The notes: a model not told the origin generated them from the letters alone. Positions 1 through 12,203 are shown, counted from the first letter of the stretch. The stretch is DNA of 64,000 nucleotides from Bryopsis sp. KO-2023 (GCA_030272585.1 BSYQ01000003.1:5890001-5954000); one strand, 5' to 3'. Translations and numbers: made by a program.

Positions 1-68
1 ATCGCGGATTGATCGTTACAGCAGGAATAGCGGCCGCGGTAGCTCAAAAAGGAGAGGAGGTGTTCACC

Positions 69-371
69 ATGGCCGAAACCATTTGGGGGAATTGGTTCAT
101 CGCGGCGGGGTTTCGGTGGTGGATCGATAATTGGAGTGGGGAGAGTCTCCTACCGTTCTGTGCCCGCTGTGAAAAGCAGGTGTGCGGCTGGTCGGGCAAT
201 GTCAAGTCCCACTCGCGCGAGTTGCTGGAGAAGCTGACGGGGAGTCAGAGACCGGACAAGGATCAAGTCCAAGCGGCTATCGCAAGAGCATGTGGGTTGC
301 TGGATGGGGCTGGGCGGGATCTTCCAGTGGCGGGTGACTTTGTGTTGGACCAGAATCGGATGGAGCTATAG
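69..371 (+). CDS. Hypothetical small protein, zinc-finger-like
   Basis: The frame is open from the left edge of the window to a TAG at 369-371. The first ATG (69) lies in a strong context (caccATGGCC), so a 100-aa protein could start there. The frame could equally be the last exon of a gene entering from the left. Residues FCARCEKQVC followed by GNVKSHSREL give a C-x2-C plus histidine pattern reminiscent of BED-type zinc fingers, but the second histidine or cysteine ligand is not clear. Tryptophans are frequent near the N-terminus. I do not recognise a family. It lies upstream of, and on the same strand as, the sterol glucosyltransferase. It could be a transposon-derived fragment. Confidence 0.35.
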   Translation: MAETIWGNWFIAAGFRWWIDNWSGESLLPFCARCEKQVCGWSGNVKSHSRELLEKLTGSQRPDKDQVQAAIARACGLLDGAGRDLPVAGDFVLDQNRMEL

Positions 372-627
372 GACAGGTCGGTCGTCCATTTGGGGATTGT
401 CGTTTTCTTGTTTCTTGTTCCTCTTTTGTCGGGGGCTGTTGTTGTTACGTGGGATTGGTCGGTTCGTTCGGGGATACTGGGTTTGGAGGTTGGGTAGACC
501 GGGGGTGGGCTAGGAGACTTCGAGGGCGAAGTAGGGAGTGAGGGGGGGGTGGTTGCAACAGCTGTTGCGACGGATCAGGGGGATGAAGGGAAATGTGGGG
601 ACAGGTTGTATGTCGGACCGGGGGAGA

Positions 628-635
628 TATAAAAA
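628..635 (+). promoter_or_regulatory. TATA box, probable promoter of the sterol glucosyltransferase gene
   Basis: The sequence gaTATAAAAAg lies about 215 bases before the ATG at 846, with no long open frame between. It is the only good TATA element in the 474-base gap 372-845. The rest of that gap is G/T-rich non-coding DNA. Confidence 0.4.
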
Positions 636-845
636 GGAATGCGGAAAAGGGATTGGAGGTTCGGGTTTTGGACGATTGTAATCGATTTGTACAGGCGTAA
701 ACTACTGTGACCCCGTAATCCAGCAGGTTCCCTCTCTTGGTTGCAACATACTGCTTCAATCTTTGTTTTGCATTGATAAACCAAGCGTTACACACTTGGT
801 GGAGTTGAGTGGCGGCAAACAGGAACCGTATCAGGACGTTCCAGC

Positions 846-3800
846 ATGAAAAATGAAAAAGCAAGAGCCCACTGGAAGATAGTGGCCGACAGCTTGCAGA
901 ATGGGGGAGACGCAGCGTGGGGGGGTAGTGGGTTGCTGTGGGCTCTCCATGCTATAGACGGGCAAGTGCAGGAAACCGACGATGGCGAACAATCAGCGCG
1001 CGTCGCTGGCATCACTCGCGATGGGGGTATGGAGGTTGCGTTTGACGAAAACTGGGATGCTTCAGTGGAGTCGGAAGACGTCGAGGAAGAATCAAGCGAA
1101 GCAGCCGACGACGCAAAGCCTGCTCACAAGTTGCGTGAGGATATCGGGACCTTGAACATAGTGATCTTGGTGGGTTGGCACCTGATGGATCTTTACTTAT
1201 TGGGTTGCCTTTATGCTTGAGGCTGTACTGTTTCAATGCTGCCTATTTCGATCAAAGGTCGTCGGCACCAGGGGAGACGTCCAGCCGTTCGTCGCGTTGG
1301 GACGAGGTTTAAAGGAGTGCGGCCATCGCGTACGACTTGCCTCTCACCGCGATTATAAAGGATTTGTTACGTCTTTCGGCCTGGAGTTTTATCCCCTTGG
1401 TGGCGATCCCAAAGTATTGTCTGAGTTCGTGGTGGAAAACAGGTGCTGCAAGGCCTCACTCTTGTCGGTTACTCTTTTTCAAACTGTTTTTTTGCAAACG
1501 GGATACATCTCTAAATCGTCACAAACAAAAAACCAATCAAGATTGCATGGGAAAATGCACCAAGATACAAAAGAGACACTAGTTGCATGCGCATGCCCAA
1601 TGATTCCACAAGTTGGACATGAAAGCGATATATTTGGCCATGTTTCCACCACCATCAGGGTTCGTTTTGCTCTGGGAATGGATGAACTTCACTTTCTGTG
1701 ACAAAAAGAGTGACAATTGTGTGACATATACACTTATTCTTTTGCCAAGAGGAGTGCTTCCTCTAGGAGTACTATCTGGAAATCTCCGTGCCATCCCCCA
1801 AAATCTAGAGCAGCTCAGGAGCATTATCTTCTCTACCATGGGAGCATGCACAGAACCTGACAGTTATGGCGACAAGGCCCCATTCACGGTGTGAAAATAT
1901 ACATACATATATTTGTTCTCTTGTGAATAATCAGAAACGGTGCTTGCATCGAAATTTCCTACCTGAGTGCTGTGGCATGGCATGCTTCCTTAAAAAAGAA
2001 TTGCCATTGGATAGCTCCAGTTTCAGGGGAAGTCTGGTGTGTGTGTGTGCATCCAGGCCGATGCGATCATAGCCAATCCGCCTGCCGTTGGCCACATCCA
2101 CTGTGCAGAGAAACTGAAGATCCCTTTGCACATGATGTTTACTATGCCATGGTCGAAAACGAAGGTAGTCATTCCACAGAAGGACGATTTCATTTCGACA
2201 GTTGTAACCACAAGAATGCTGAATGTTGCTCGAACCAGCCAATTCCCTTAGTCACTGATTGACTCAAAAACTTGATTGAAATTGATGGACTTACAAGGCC
2301 CCAACATGTTGAATGGCATATCGATCACCAATTACTGACAAAGCATTCAGAGGCATCCGTCATGATTTTCTGGTCTTGTTCATAGTTAGGGGGTGGGGAC
2401 GCTGTTTTGAATTTTGCTTTTCCATAGTTCTTTTTATGTTAGAGAGGAAGGGGGGTGTCATTTTGACACTAGGAAAACTGAATTCGAGACAGTGTCGTTG
2501 TCTTATCGCTCAACTGGCCCATGGATGCTGAAGATCACTCAGGAGACTGATTGACACTGGATTGGAATCGATTGGACATTAGTACTTACATGCGAGGGGT
2601 GTTGTTTCAGGAATTCATGCATCCCCTGGCAAGACTTAGCTGGAACGTATCACAGACCATGCAAAAAACGACGAGGTTTTTTCTTGGGGACAATTCGAAA
2701 GGCCTCAATCGATTCATTCGCAGGCGGATGAAGTACACCTACTCGGCTGTTGAAAACATTATGTTTCTAGGTTGGTTCAATCTAAAAAAAATCTGTCCCA
2801 TCATTTTTTTTATGCAGTCCGCACCTTATTTCTTTCTGATTTAACGTCTCACTTTGTGTTGAAATCAAGTTGTCGATCGATGGGTTGAGCTGCTTGTTGT
2901 TGTTTTGATATGGACGCATTCTCAAAAACATCTGAATGTTTTTTTGTTTAATGAATATACAATCCCTTGGTTTTAGTTTCTGTGTTGTTTTGGTTGGAGG
3001 AAAGGGTTAAGAGACATCATTAATGAATTCCGGAAGAAGGAGGAGATGGAGCCAATAGGGTTTTCCTCGAAGCAGCGACATATACTCGAAACGAAAAAGT
3101 GAGTAACACGGAGAGTAATAACCAACACAGTAGAACGTCATGACACGTTTTTTTTTTCTTTCTTTGGGGGGGGGGGGGGGAAATAAGAAAGACTTAGGAT
3201 CCGAACACTGTTCTGGACTGGTGATACATGGAGCACATCTCCCAAAAATAGATGCGTGTATTTACCTTTATATTTCACTCCATGCCATATTGAGCTGGAT
3301 TTATACTAAGAGCAGGCCTAAATCACCTCGTTGTGGACGGCCTTCATCGGGAAAGTTTGCCTGATGTAAATTAAACATTCATTTAATCATTCACTCCATG
3401 CCGATTGGTCATCGACTCTGTTTCAGGGTGCCGTTCACCTACTGCTGGAGTCCATCGTTCGTGCCAAAGCCTAAGGACTGGGGGGACCACATAGACGTCG
3501 CCGGGTTTTTCTTCTTGAACCAGTCCTCCTTGAAAGAGTACACCCCACCAGAGCCTCTGGCAAAGTTCTTAGAAGAAGGGAAACCTCCGGTTTACATCGG
3601 CTTTGGCAGCATGGTGATTCCTGATGCTGAGGCAGTCAACAAGTGTATCGAAGAGGCTGTCGAGAATTTATCTGAAATCGGAGTCCGAGCATTGGTTTCA
3701 AAGGGATGGGGTGGCTTGGGGGAAGGCATCGATCATCCAAATGTGCATTTGTTGGACAACTGCCCCCACGACTGGCTGTTTCCCAGGTTTGTGCTTTCCT

Positions 3801-4411
3801 CAAACCTGTATTGTGGGTTGGCTGTGAATTCACGGATGTACATAACATCTGCTGTCCAATACGCCCTGATGCGTGTCAGCCTCTGGGGAATTCCAGAAAG
3901 ATGGCAATTTGGCCAGCTAAGATTCTAACCCAGCCAATAGAAGGATAATTGTGTGATTCCCCTCTTTTTTTTTCTCGCCGTTTTCAGATGCTCTGGTGTG
4001 GTTCATCATGGGGGGGCTGGCACAACATCTGCGGGTTTGTTGGCAGAATGTCCGACTTTCGTGGTTCCTTTTTTTGGGGATCAGCCTTTTTGGGGAGAAG
4101 CGTGTCACAAGGCGGGGGTGGGACCACAGCCGGTTGCCATTGACGACCTGACCTCCAGTGTTCTAACCAAGGCCTTGAAAGACATGCGTTCGCCTGAAAT
4201 CATTGAGCAAGTGAAAGTAGTTGCTGAAAAGATCAGGGCAGAAGATGGGGTGAAGCAGGCCGTGGAAGCCTTCCACAAGTGGGTTGGAGAGATTTGGTGG
4301 CTGCATGCTTTTTCATGTGAATCGTTCCTTGCAAGTTTGGGACCACCCTACAAAGGGACTAACTTGTTTTATACAAAAAAATCAATTTTAGTATTAAAAA
4401 TATATTTATAA
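846..4411 (+). CDS. Sterol 3-beta-glucosyltransferase (UGT80/ATG26-like, GT1 family)
   Basis: This enzyme transfers glucose from UDP-glucose to the 3-hydroxyl of membrane sterols, giving steryl glucosides. I read eight exons: 846-1169, 1258-1442, 1750-1888, 2057-2164, 2611-2770, 3005-3098, 3427-3786 and 3988-4411. All introns are GT-AG and the exons join in phase to 597 aa. The N-terminal GT-B half carries [11 protein letters not shown], which is diagnostic for the family, followed by PLGGDPKVL and [16 protein letters not shown]. The C-terminal half carries [11 protein letters not shown], the UDP-binding HHGGAGTT, and [11 protein letters not shown]. The first ~105 residues are acidic and not conserved. 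No PH or GRAM domain is visible, so it is closer to plant UGT80 than to fungal Atg26. The last ~45 residues run into AT-rich DNA, so the true 3' end could be a further unrecognised exon. Confidence 0.9.
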
Positions 4412-6357
4412 AAAATAAAACATATTCGCAAGAAATAGAATCTTCTAGACTTTTTTTCTCAAAATATGTTTGAAAATATGAAATTAGCTCGTTGGATGTT
4501 TTATCGTTCAGGACATGCCTATTCATCATCCTGACTGCATGCTTGTTCTGTTGTGTTGCCCCTGTCCTTTCCTCCCAGGCACTTGCCACGCCCCGAAGAT
4601 ATGAAAAATATGAATTGGAAAGTGTAATGGTGCTTCAACAAGATACAGGAAATCACTGTTAGTTTTATTTGTAGTTTGTATGTCAATTGTGGAGTGGATT
4701 GCCAGTCATTCAAGCGGAGTTGCGGTAAATAGCAGCACTAGAGCAAGATAACAGGAATCAGGAATCAGTTTACACTTGAGTAGGCCGCTGAGCAAGATAA
4801 CCACTTTTCGAGATGTTGGATATCAGCTTGTGTATGTTTTGGTCCTTTCGTAAAAAAACCTTTGTATCGATACAGTTGGGATAGTCACTGGCAGTCCCAG
4901 TATATTGTGAATTTTTTGACAGCTTGTATGAGAAAGCAGGGCAGGTTTTTGTTAAAACATGATGCCGAATTTTGCTGTGTTTTTAGTTGTGCGTCCCAGC
5001 AAAACAACAAACGGTAAACAGCATTTTTCTGTGACGATTCCACAGAGAGTGCCATTTCAAAACATCCTCATGCAAGTGGTAAATACGGGTGGAGAGAGAA
5101 TGCAGAGAAAAATCTCTAGCACTTGGCCCCATTCTCTCACTCACACACACACAGGCTATCTCACTGAGCATTTGCAACAGTGGTGGGCACTACTTTCCCT
5201 TTTCATTCACCCAAAGTTCCGTCCAGGTTTTGAGAGGTGGGAAAAGGTGGTTGGGGAGGGAGTCGTTGGGTTGGATCAAGGCATAATGTAGACTAGGCCA
5301 GTAGGATTTTACAAACTCTTTGGGACTGGTTTCATGGTAAAAAAACCCATACATATAGAACTGGCCATACCTTTTCCACGTAAAAAATGCAGAAAGCATT
5401 TCAGATTCTCCAATAACCAACAACTACAGCTAGGCGTAAAGGGCCCCCACACAGTAGTATGAGAATCACAACTTTCGTGTGCAATCATGATTTGAAAAGA
5501 TTCACTGCGTGTGTGACGGAGCTAGAAAGAACATGGCAGATGTACTGCCACCAGATGTAATGATTATTCCGATGATAATTCGGAAGAATGGAATTGCCAA
5601 CTCACACTGATAAACAGTCGTATTTTACGCTGCTCTATGTGAGACCTGGTGGTTCGTACGTTGGGTTCAATTCCTGACGAGGTCGATGACGTAGGAAAAG
5701 TTGTATATTGATACGCTGGAAGATATCGAATAGCTGGCACGCCAACCCATGGCTAGCGCAGAGTACTGGGAGTCTTACTGCCGGCACTGTCATTTTATGA
5801 CATCCGAGGTATGACTTCTACGAAACGTGCGGCTGGGAACACAAGGAGCCAGCGAAAACACTATGGATTCCAGCGAAACGGATACAACTCTCTACGAAAA
5901 ATGATCTCTTAGGCGATACGCACGACTGGCAGTCGGGTCGCTAGTCGACCCCTGTCGTGACGCCGAACTCGCGGCCAGCACACATGCGCTAGCGCTGGAA
6001 CCAGCCGCGAGTATAAATATCCCACAGAATTCTGATAAAGAACAGACAGAACTCGGTGACTACCTCGTTTACTTCTTACTTCGGACATCTATCTACAGGA
6101 GAACTCTCTTATCGTGACGGACTTAAGGAAGCTTCGCGACTTACCTTAAACGGGAATCCCGACCGGACGAGGTACTTCTGGCTAAAGATAGCATTATCCA
6201 AGGTTTTCTGAAGTATACTTTTGAAATGGGATACACCATCCCTTCTCTTTCTGTAAAAATATTCTCTTGCTATTATTCTTGTGTCTCTGAGTGTCCTTAT
6301 TCAAAATAAGATTGTTTCTGATCAGACTTTAATTCTAGAGGGAAAATAGGAGTAGAG
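4412..6357. other. Intergenic, no gene seen; TATA-bearing block that may be a solo LTR
   Basis: No supported coding exon is seen. A short CA run lies near 5140. The block from about 5650 to 6330 differs in texture. It has a tRNA B-box-like GGTTCAATTCC near 5667, a TATAAATA element near 6012 and a T-rich 3' half, as a solo retrotransposon LTR might. I could not find matching ends or a target-site duplication, so this remains a guess. Confidence 0.3.
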
Positions 6358-6559
6358 TCAGAATAGTAAGAGAAGGTGCTGCCCTTCTCTTAGGAGGTGT
6401 TTCCCACTCAGAGGAGCTGACCTCTCCTCTGAGTGTCTCCTTTCGTTTTTGGTGTTTGCGTTTTGTGTTCCTCTTCTCTCTAGCTCAGTTTCCAGAGTCC
6501 CCTTAGGCCATGGTCTCTTAGCGACCACCCTCCAAGGGACTCTACTTTTCTGTCTCACT

Positions 6560-7003
6560 CTCGGGAGCAGTCATGGGCTGCACAGGACAGACCCCTGTCC
6601 TGTGCATCGCACAGGACAGGGTTCTGTGCGGGTTCTGTGCACCCTGTGCTGTCCTGTCCTGTTTTTCGAAAATCCAGGACAGACGTGCACAGGGTCAGAT
6701 CTGTGCTGCACAGGCGCACAGACTGCACAGCACAGCACAGAATCTGCACAGACTCTGCACAGACTCTGCACAGAATTTGCACAGACTCTGCACAGAACTG
6801 CACAGACTCTGCACAGAAACTGCACAGACCTGCACAGACTTTGCACAGACCTGCACAGACCCTGCACAGACCCGGTCTGTGCTGTGCTGTGCAGGTCTGT
6901 GCACCTGTGCAGCACAGATCTGACCCTGTGCACAGAACAGACAGTCTGTTCTGTCCTGTCCTGTGCACAGGGGTCTCAGCCCATGTCTGCTCGGGAGCAA
7001 GGC
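6560..7003. repeat. Foldback satellite of CTGCACAGA units between inverted arms
   Basis: The centre (about 6720-6875) is a degenerate tandem of the 9-mer CTGCACAGA. On each side lie inverted arms. GTGCACAGGGTCAGATCTGT at about 6690 recurs in reverse complement at about 6911-6932. Farther out, gagcagtcatgggctg near 6568 is answered by cagcccatgtctgctc near 6978. The whole block is about 440 bp and can fold on itself. Its many open frames on both strands are by-products of the 9-bp period and are not annotated as genes. Confidence 0.75.
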
Positions 7004-7575
7004 CCTCTTAGCGGGTGTCTCCGTCGACTTTGACTCGTGTTGCGTTCAGATGCCTGGTCTTAGGCTTTTCGTTGTTATGGGGAATCGAGACTGTGACTCT
7101 CGGATGGTGATGATTGTTAGCGCGATTGGTCTTAGCCGACTTCTTAGGTGACGACAGTTTCAGTGCGTCGCAGTTTAGATACCAAGTTTTTGGAATAGGA
7201 CATTCAATGTCGGCGTAGTCCGACTCCGTTGCCGTAGACAGACTCTGCGGTAGTTCAGTACGACTCTACCTTCAGTCGCGGCGCGAATGAAGAATTAGTA
7301 GTTGTGCCGAATGCGTTTTCGGAGCGTCACAGCGTGTCCTAGCGTAATCGGAGTGCGAGAGGGCCGTAGAGGCAGACGGCGACAAGACTTTCGAGAACAT
7401 CCATCAAACTTTGAGACGTTGGCTTGTCCTGAAAACTGAGCCAAACGGGCACTTTGGGCAGATCTCCTCCATCCTTCCAACCACCGCCTCCCCTGGAGTG
7501 TCACGAAACCAAGCAGGCAAAAAGACGATCGCCGAGAAAAGGTTTCCAAACCCAGATTTCCTGCCTCCGAAGAAA

Positions 7576-8846
7576 ATGTCGATCGTTTTTGTCCTGTTGA
7601 TCGCAGCTACCATCCAGCCCACCGTTTTCGGTCAAGACGGGTGGCGTTGGGGTCGCGGAACGTATTACGGCGATCAGCCTTGGCTTTGGGACATCCACAA
7701 GTAGGTGTCAACTTCTTGACGTCCGTTGTTGGCGTCTGTACTCGTGCGTTATTTCTCTCGTTGCTTTCGCTCGCGAAAATTGGGGGCGCCAAAAAACGGT
7801 CTTGTGTTTTGACACCCGGTTGTTGGATGGCGCTTTGGCGGCGGCCACCGCCGATTCTGATGACTGTTTTGAACAGGGGGAGCTGCGGGTTCGGCCAGCT
7901 TGATCAGAACAAGGGCACAGGATGGGTATGCTGTGCTTCGTTGTCTTTGTTCGTTTTTGATTTATTTGCAAGTTGAGTGAACCAAATCGATTTGTTTTTC
8001 AGGACATCGCCGCCTTGCCGGACGTGCACTACGAGTATGGCGGATCCTGCGGGTGAGCTCCGGCACAAATGCAGTTTTTGTGCAGTGCTGGCAGTGGTTG
8101 GTTGTTGACTGTGTGGGTGCATCGCAGGAGGTGCTACGAGGTGAAATGCGATCCACGCTCGTTTGGCGACAACTACGGGTCTAATCTGGACAGAACGGGT
8201 GCATGCAAAGACCCAGAAATGGTGGTCAAGCTGACGATCTCGGACACGTGCCCATGCGAATTCCCAGACAACTACTACTCCAACAAACGATGGTGAGCGA
8301 CCAGCGATGCTGAATTCAATTTGGATACCCAAAAAGCGTTGTACTACGCGTTAAGACTCCATGTGTGTGTGTGTCTGTCTGTCGAACAGGTGCTGCGGTG
8401 ATGTGGACCACTTGGATTTGTCATACACTGTCTTTGATAAGGTGTGACTTCTGGAAGGCATCTCCATGTTACCACATTTTCATGGCCCAGATATATGGGC
8501 TGGTTTTGTCTCTGAAGTGTTGCTTACAGGAAAATTTGTTCAATATTTTGGAGGCATGATGAAATCCCTTTATGGTTTTTGCCATTTTTTTTGTCCAGTT
8601 GGCAGATCGCCATTGGGGGGTCATTGGATTGAAGTACAGACCGGTCCCTTGCGACAAGCCAACTTATGAAAAGAAGACCAACGGTGAAGGAAGCAGGTAT
8701 GATCCAATTCTACTAGAACAGCCATCCTTGGTTTCCACCTAAAAATCAAAATCAATTTAATTTGTGGGTTTTTTTTCAGAATCATGTGGCTGAGGGATGC
8801 TCTTGTGGGCGAGGGCGTGGTCCGTGCTTTTGGAGAAGGAGGATGA
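7576..8846 (+). CDS. Expansin-like secreted protein (double-psi beta-barrel domain only)
   Basis: This is a probable cell-wall-loosening or polysaccharide-binding secreted protein. Seven exons (7576-7700, 7877-7925, 8003-8052, 8128-8292, 8390-8441, 8599-8696, 8780-8846) join in phase to 201 aa ending in TGA. The chosen ATG gives a hydrophobic signal peptide (MSIVFVLLIAATIQPTVFG). The mature part has the expansin/GH45-like barrel: GRGTYYGD, CGFGQL, CGRCYEVKCD, DTCPCEFPDNYYSNKRWCCG and GVIGLKYRPVPC. The HFD motif of expansins is DHLDLS here, with the aspartate kept. After the barrel only ~35 residues remain, so the second expansin domain (CBM63) is missing. EG45-like or plant-natriuretic-peptide-like proteins are the alternative reading. 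Confidence 0.85.
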
Positions 8847-10080
8847 GGGGTTCTCTCCTGAGCATTACTTTTGCTTTTCTCTTTTGAATGCATAAATAAA
8901 CATGAACATCCCTCCATGTGGAAAAGGGTGGCTTATCATTCCTTGTTACCGTCAAGCTGACGGTCAAATAGTGTTTCTTGTTTTTGCTGCTTCTTTAGAT
9001 GGGAACTGAGAAAAAAGAGACGGCAGGCTGTCTTTTTTTTTAGAGAGAGCGCTTAATTTTACTTACGGATAGGGCAGTATTGATTGTGTTTTTTCGTGCA
9101 TATATATATGAGTACTTGAAAAAAATAAAAAAAATCAGTCTATTAAAAGTACCTGATTGATGAGCATATGAAGACTGAACATAAGGGGCGAGGTTGATCT
9201 GGGTTGAAATTTCTCTTGTTTGGGGGTTGAATTGATTGGCAGGGTATTTTCTTGATTAAATCGCCTAATTAAGTAGCAAAGGCAGATTATTGGTGATCTC
9301 TTTTTTTCCTTTCGAACTAGGGTACCGATAGAGTGTGTGATCTTTTTCGGTAGTGTTGTTCTTTTTTGTCCCTGTGGGTGAAATAAATCGAAATGGGAGG
9401 AAGTATCAAGGACCATTCGAGAGCTCGAATGGCTTTGGTAACCCTATTTTATCTTTTTTTTTTGGTTCTGGTGTCTTTCCAGAACAGTAGTTTCTGAAAA
9501 CCTGAAAGCTTTCGATGGATTTCGACGCTTCAATGTTTTACAAACCTTCATTTGGGGCAAGATGGAGTGGCAGAAAATCTTTTTTTCTTTTATATATATG
9601 GCTTACATACAAGTGAATGGATTCTTGTGGAGGTGATGTGAAGAGGACATGGAGGAACCTTGGATGGAAAAATCATATTTGTATTGAGCTATGTAATGAT
9701 CAAAAGAGAAACTGTGGGGGATGGTGAAGGATTATTTTGACATTGAAATCATCATTCTAACCCTATGTCAAATACGTGTTTCTTTGAAGTGTTTTGGATT
9801 TTTCTACTTGAAAGATCCCCATCACTGGGTCAAATGCTGCAAGTTCCGCCCCTTTGTTGGCTGCAATGCAAATCTTGTCAGACTCATTGGACTGGAGCTG
9901 GTCTAAATTGATCATTCATGTTCCAAGTACAGCGGCGCTGGCTTGCTGTTGCTTGGATGGGTCCAAATTCAAGTCACGTGTGTGGGTTTTGAGAAAAAGG
10001 GGGGAGAGGGGAATTCCATCTTTCAGGAGCGCATCATCATGTGATAATCATCTGAAAAAACCAACCGCGATAAAATGATG
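8847..10080. other. Intergenic, no gene seen
   Basis: AT-rich DNA downstream of the expansin-like gene, with poly-T tracts and a short TATATATA run near 9100 and 9590. No exon with coding character was recognised. An AATAAA-like signal near 8893 may end the expansin transcript. Confidence 0.5.
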
Positions 10081-10082
10081 AT

Positions 10083-10285
10083 AAAGTAGCGTCACTGATT
10101 CTTTCACGGGGTGTCAGCGTCACTTTATGGGCGGTATTTGACGCTTGTGCAGCGCTTGCGTCAAACAACACCAAGTTATCGCCAAATCACGGACGCGAAC
10201 TTGACGTAAAAACACGCTGAAAGCTCGCGCGTCTGTTTGACGCAAAAATATCGATCATGTGACGTGCATTAAATTGACGGTGGAA
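10083..10285. promoter_or_regulatory. Cluster of TGACG/CGTCA elements
   Basis: In about 200 bp at least eight TGACG or CGTCA pentamers occur on either strand: near 10090, 10109, 10138, 10160, 10201, 10238, 10260 and 10275. Pairs such as TTTGACGC and GCGTCAAA face each other. TGACG is the core site of ASF-1/TGA and CREB-type bZIP factors. No gene start could be assigned to it. Confidence 0.4.
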
Positions 10286-10601
10286 TCACGTGCGTGAAAT
10301 CGACACACAAATACCGCGAAAACCACACTCAGTACACCCCACACTCACTTCTCCTTGTTTCCGTGAACTTTTTGTTCAAGTTTTCACGGACCCACAAACA
10401 CGTGACAAAGACGATGTGACTTCCCATGGGTTTGGAGACATTTTCGCTTGTCCTGTTCGCGTTCGACTTCTTGGGCCTGTTGATATTTTTTCGATCTCCG
10501 ATAGGTTTCCGCCAATCGATAAGCGACTCTGACTTGCACAAGACAGGAAGTCCGCTTTCTGAGGTCGTGTTGAGGTCGTGGATGCTGTTCGCTGCCAATA
10601 A

Positions 10602-10640
10602 TGGGTTTGGGTTTGGGTTGGGTTAGGGTTGGGTAAGGGT
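10602..10640 (+). repeat. Short telomere-like GGGTT tract
   Basis: A run of GGGTTTG, GGGTTG and GGGTTAG units about 40 bp long. It is degenerate and short, so it is an interstitial telomere-like sequence at most. Confidence 0.4.
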
Positions 10641-11440
10641 CTGTTTTTTTCTCTTTTTGGACGTGAAACGACTCGGCGCTTCGACGCTTGGGGGTAAAAA
10701 AAGCGGGGTTTTCCGTGAACTGAGGGGACCCTTTCTGTGGCGATCGCGACTACTACCCTCCTGGGTTTGGAGTCAGCTCGACGAGGGGTCTGTAAGCCAA
10801 CAGAGTTTGGTTTTTTTTTTATTTTTTTCCTGGGCGGGCTATGTGGAGAGGCTTGCAGTTCTGCTCCGCGATAATCGGATATACTCCTATGGACGTTGAC
10901 AGTGGAGTTCAGCGATCGTGTTACGAGGGTCTCTAGCTTAGATGGAATGGCGAGGGGGTGGAGTTGGTCGATCGCGTTGCGAGCGCCTCTAGCTGGGATG
11001 GACGGGCGAGAGAGCCTTGGTGGCTGTGAGCTTAACCACCCTGCTTGCGTGCCGACGTTTTTCTGGTGGTGCTCGGCGTCAGGATCGGATTCCTCGCTAC
11101 TCCCAGGTTCAGGATTTTCCTGTGACTTTTTTCCCTTATACACATCACACCAAACCACATCTCCCCTGTTTTGGAGGATACATCCTGTTGCTTCCTATTC
11201 CCATCCCCAGGGCATGTACTTCAGGATCACCCACTGCTGCAAAAAAACTCTGTGGAGTCGAAAATAAAACTCTAAATCACTGTGTTCTTGAAATGTTATT
11301 TGCAGTTCTTTATCTTCACTCCCTGACAGCACTCCTGGGTGCATTGGCAATTGGAGGAAGAGAAATATCACTATAGGAAATTCGCTGAATACGTTGTAAA
11401 CCATCGCATGGTTAATGACATCATTAACGTTGTTCTACAC
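10641..11440. other. Intergenic, no gene supported
   Basis: A 260-codon minus-strand frame (11158-10376) overlaps this stretch. It is basic and rich in Pro, Arg and Ser, with no domain, splice or promoter support, so I leave it unannotated. Nothing else is seen. Confidence 0.4.
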
Positions 11441-11583
11441 CCCTTCTGCATGGTTGTTTTGCATCGTTGTGGAGTGCATACTTAACAATGCTGGTTTTTT
11501 TAGCACCCTGAAGCAGCCGGCGAATCGCGCAGAAGACCCGATTAGCATGGTTGACGTCTTTTGGAAACGACATGGTTGGGTGC

Positions 11584-11989
11584 TCCATTCGCAACGATGC
11601 ATTTTACAACGCAGACAGAAGATTTTACATCGATTAGTATGCACTCCACAACGATTCAGTTTACAACGCAGACAGGGGATTTTACACCGATTAGTATGCA
11701 CTCCACAACGATACAGTTTACAACGCAGACAGGGAATTTCACACCGATTAGTATGCACTCCACAACGATACAGTTCACAACGCAGACAGGGGATTTTACA
11801 CCGATTAGTATGCACTCCACAACGATGCAGTTTACAACGCAGACAGGGGATTTCACACCGATTAGTATGCACTCCACAACGATTCAGGTTACAACGCAGA
11901 CAGGGGATTTCACACCGATTAGTATGCACTCCACAACGATTCAGTCTACAACGCAGACAGGGGATTTTACACCGATTAGTATGCACTCC
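11584..11989. repeat. 57-bp minisatellite, left part
   Basis: About seven head-to-tail units of 57 bp. Each holds GATTAGTATGCACTCCACAA followed by CGATNCAGTTTACAACGCAG and ACAGGGGATTTCACACC. One inverted piece (GCATCGTTGTGGAGTGCATA) lies just outside at about 11461-11480. The array is cut at 11989 by gypsy element A and resumes at 19007. Because 57 is divisible by 3, long frames stay open on both strands; I do not regard them as genes. Confidence 0.9.
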
Positions 11990-12202
11990 TGTAGTCGGGT
12001 TACTGATTATCGGGCTAGTTAGAGCCACGTGATTCACTTTCTCGGTGTCCGACATAGAGTTAGGATAAAGGGCACTATTGGGGATTGTATCGAGGACCAT
12101 ATTTTGACCTGTGTAAGACATTGACGCTCGATAGAGCTTGTGACTCCGACCACTCCTCCCACACGACTTGACTCCCTCTCATAAACAACGTGACCCTCTA
12201 CA
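11990..12202 (+). repeat. 5' LTR of gypsy copy A
   Basis: Begins TGTAG and ends CTACA. It matches the 3' LTR at 18794-19006 over its full 213 bp. Confidence 0.95.
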
Positions 12203-12203
12203 A

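Noticed and set aside
5640..5720. tRNA gene around a B-box-like GGTTCAATTCC
   Set aside because: No matching A box or acceptor stem could be found.
6449..7033. Frames of 116-194 codons on both strands
   Set aside because: They arise from the 9-bp CTGCACAGA repeat; open in many frames at once.
10602..10640. Chromosome end or telomere
   Set aside because: Only about 40 bp of degenerate GGGTT units inside normal sequence.
10376..11158. 260-codon minus-strand frame
   Set aside because: Basic low-complexity composition, overlaps a telomere-like tract and the TGACG region, no domain or splice support.
11415..12121. Long open frames on both strands (205 and 228 codons) in the minisatellite
   Set aside because: They are produced by a 57-bp tandem unit divisible by three and have no non-repeat coding part.
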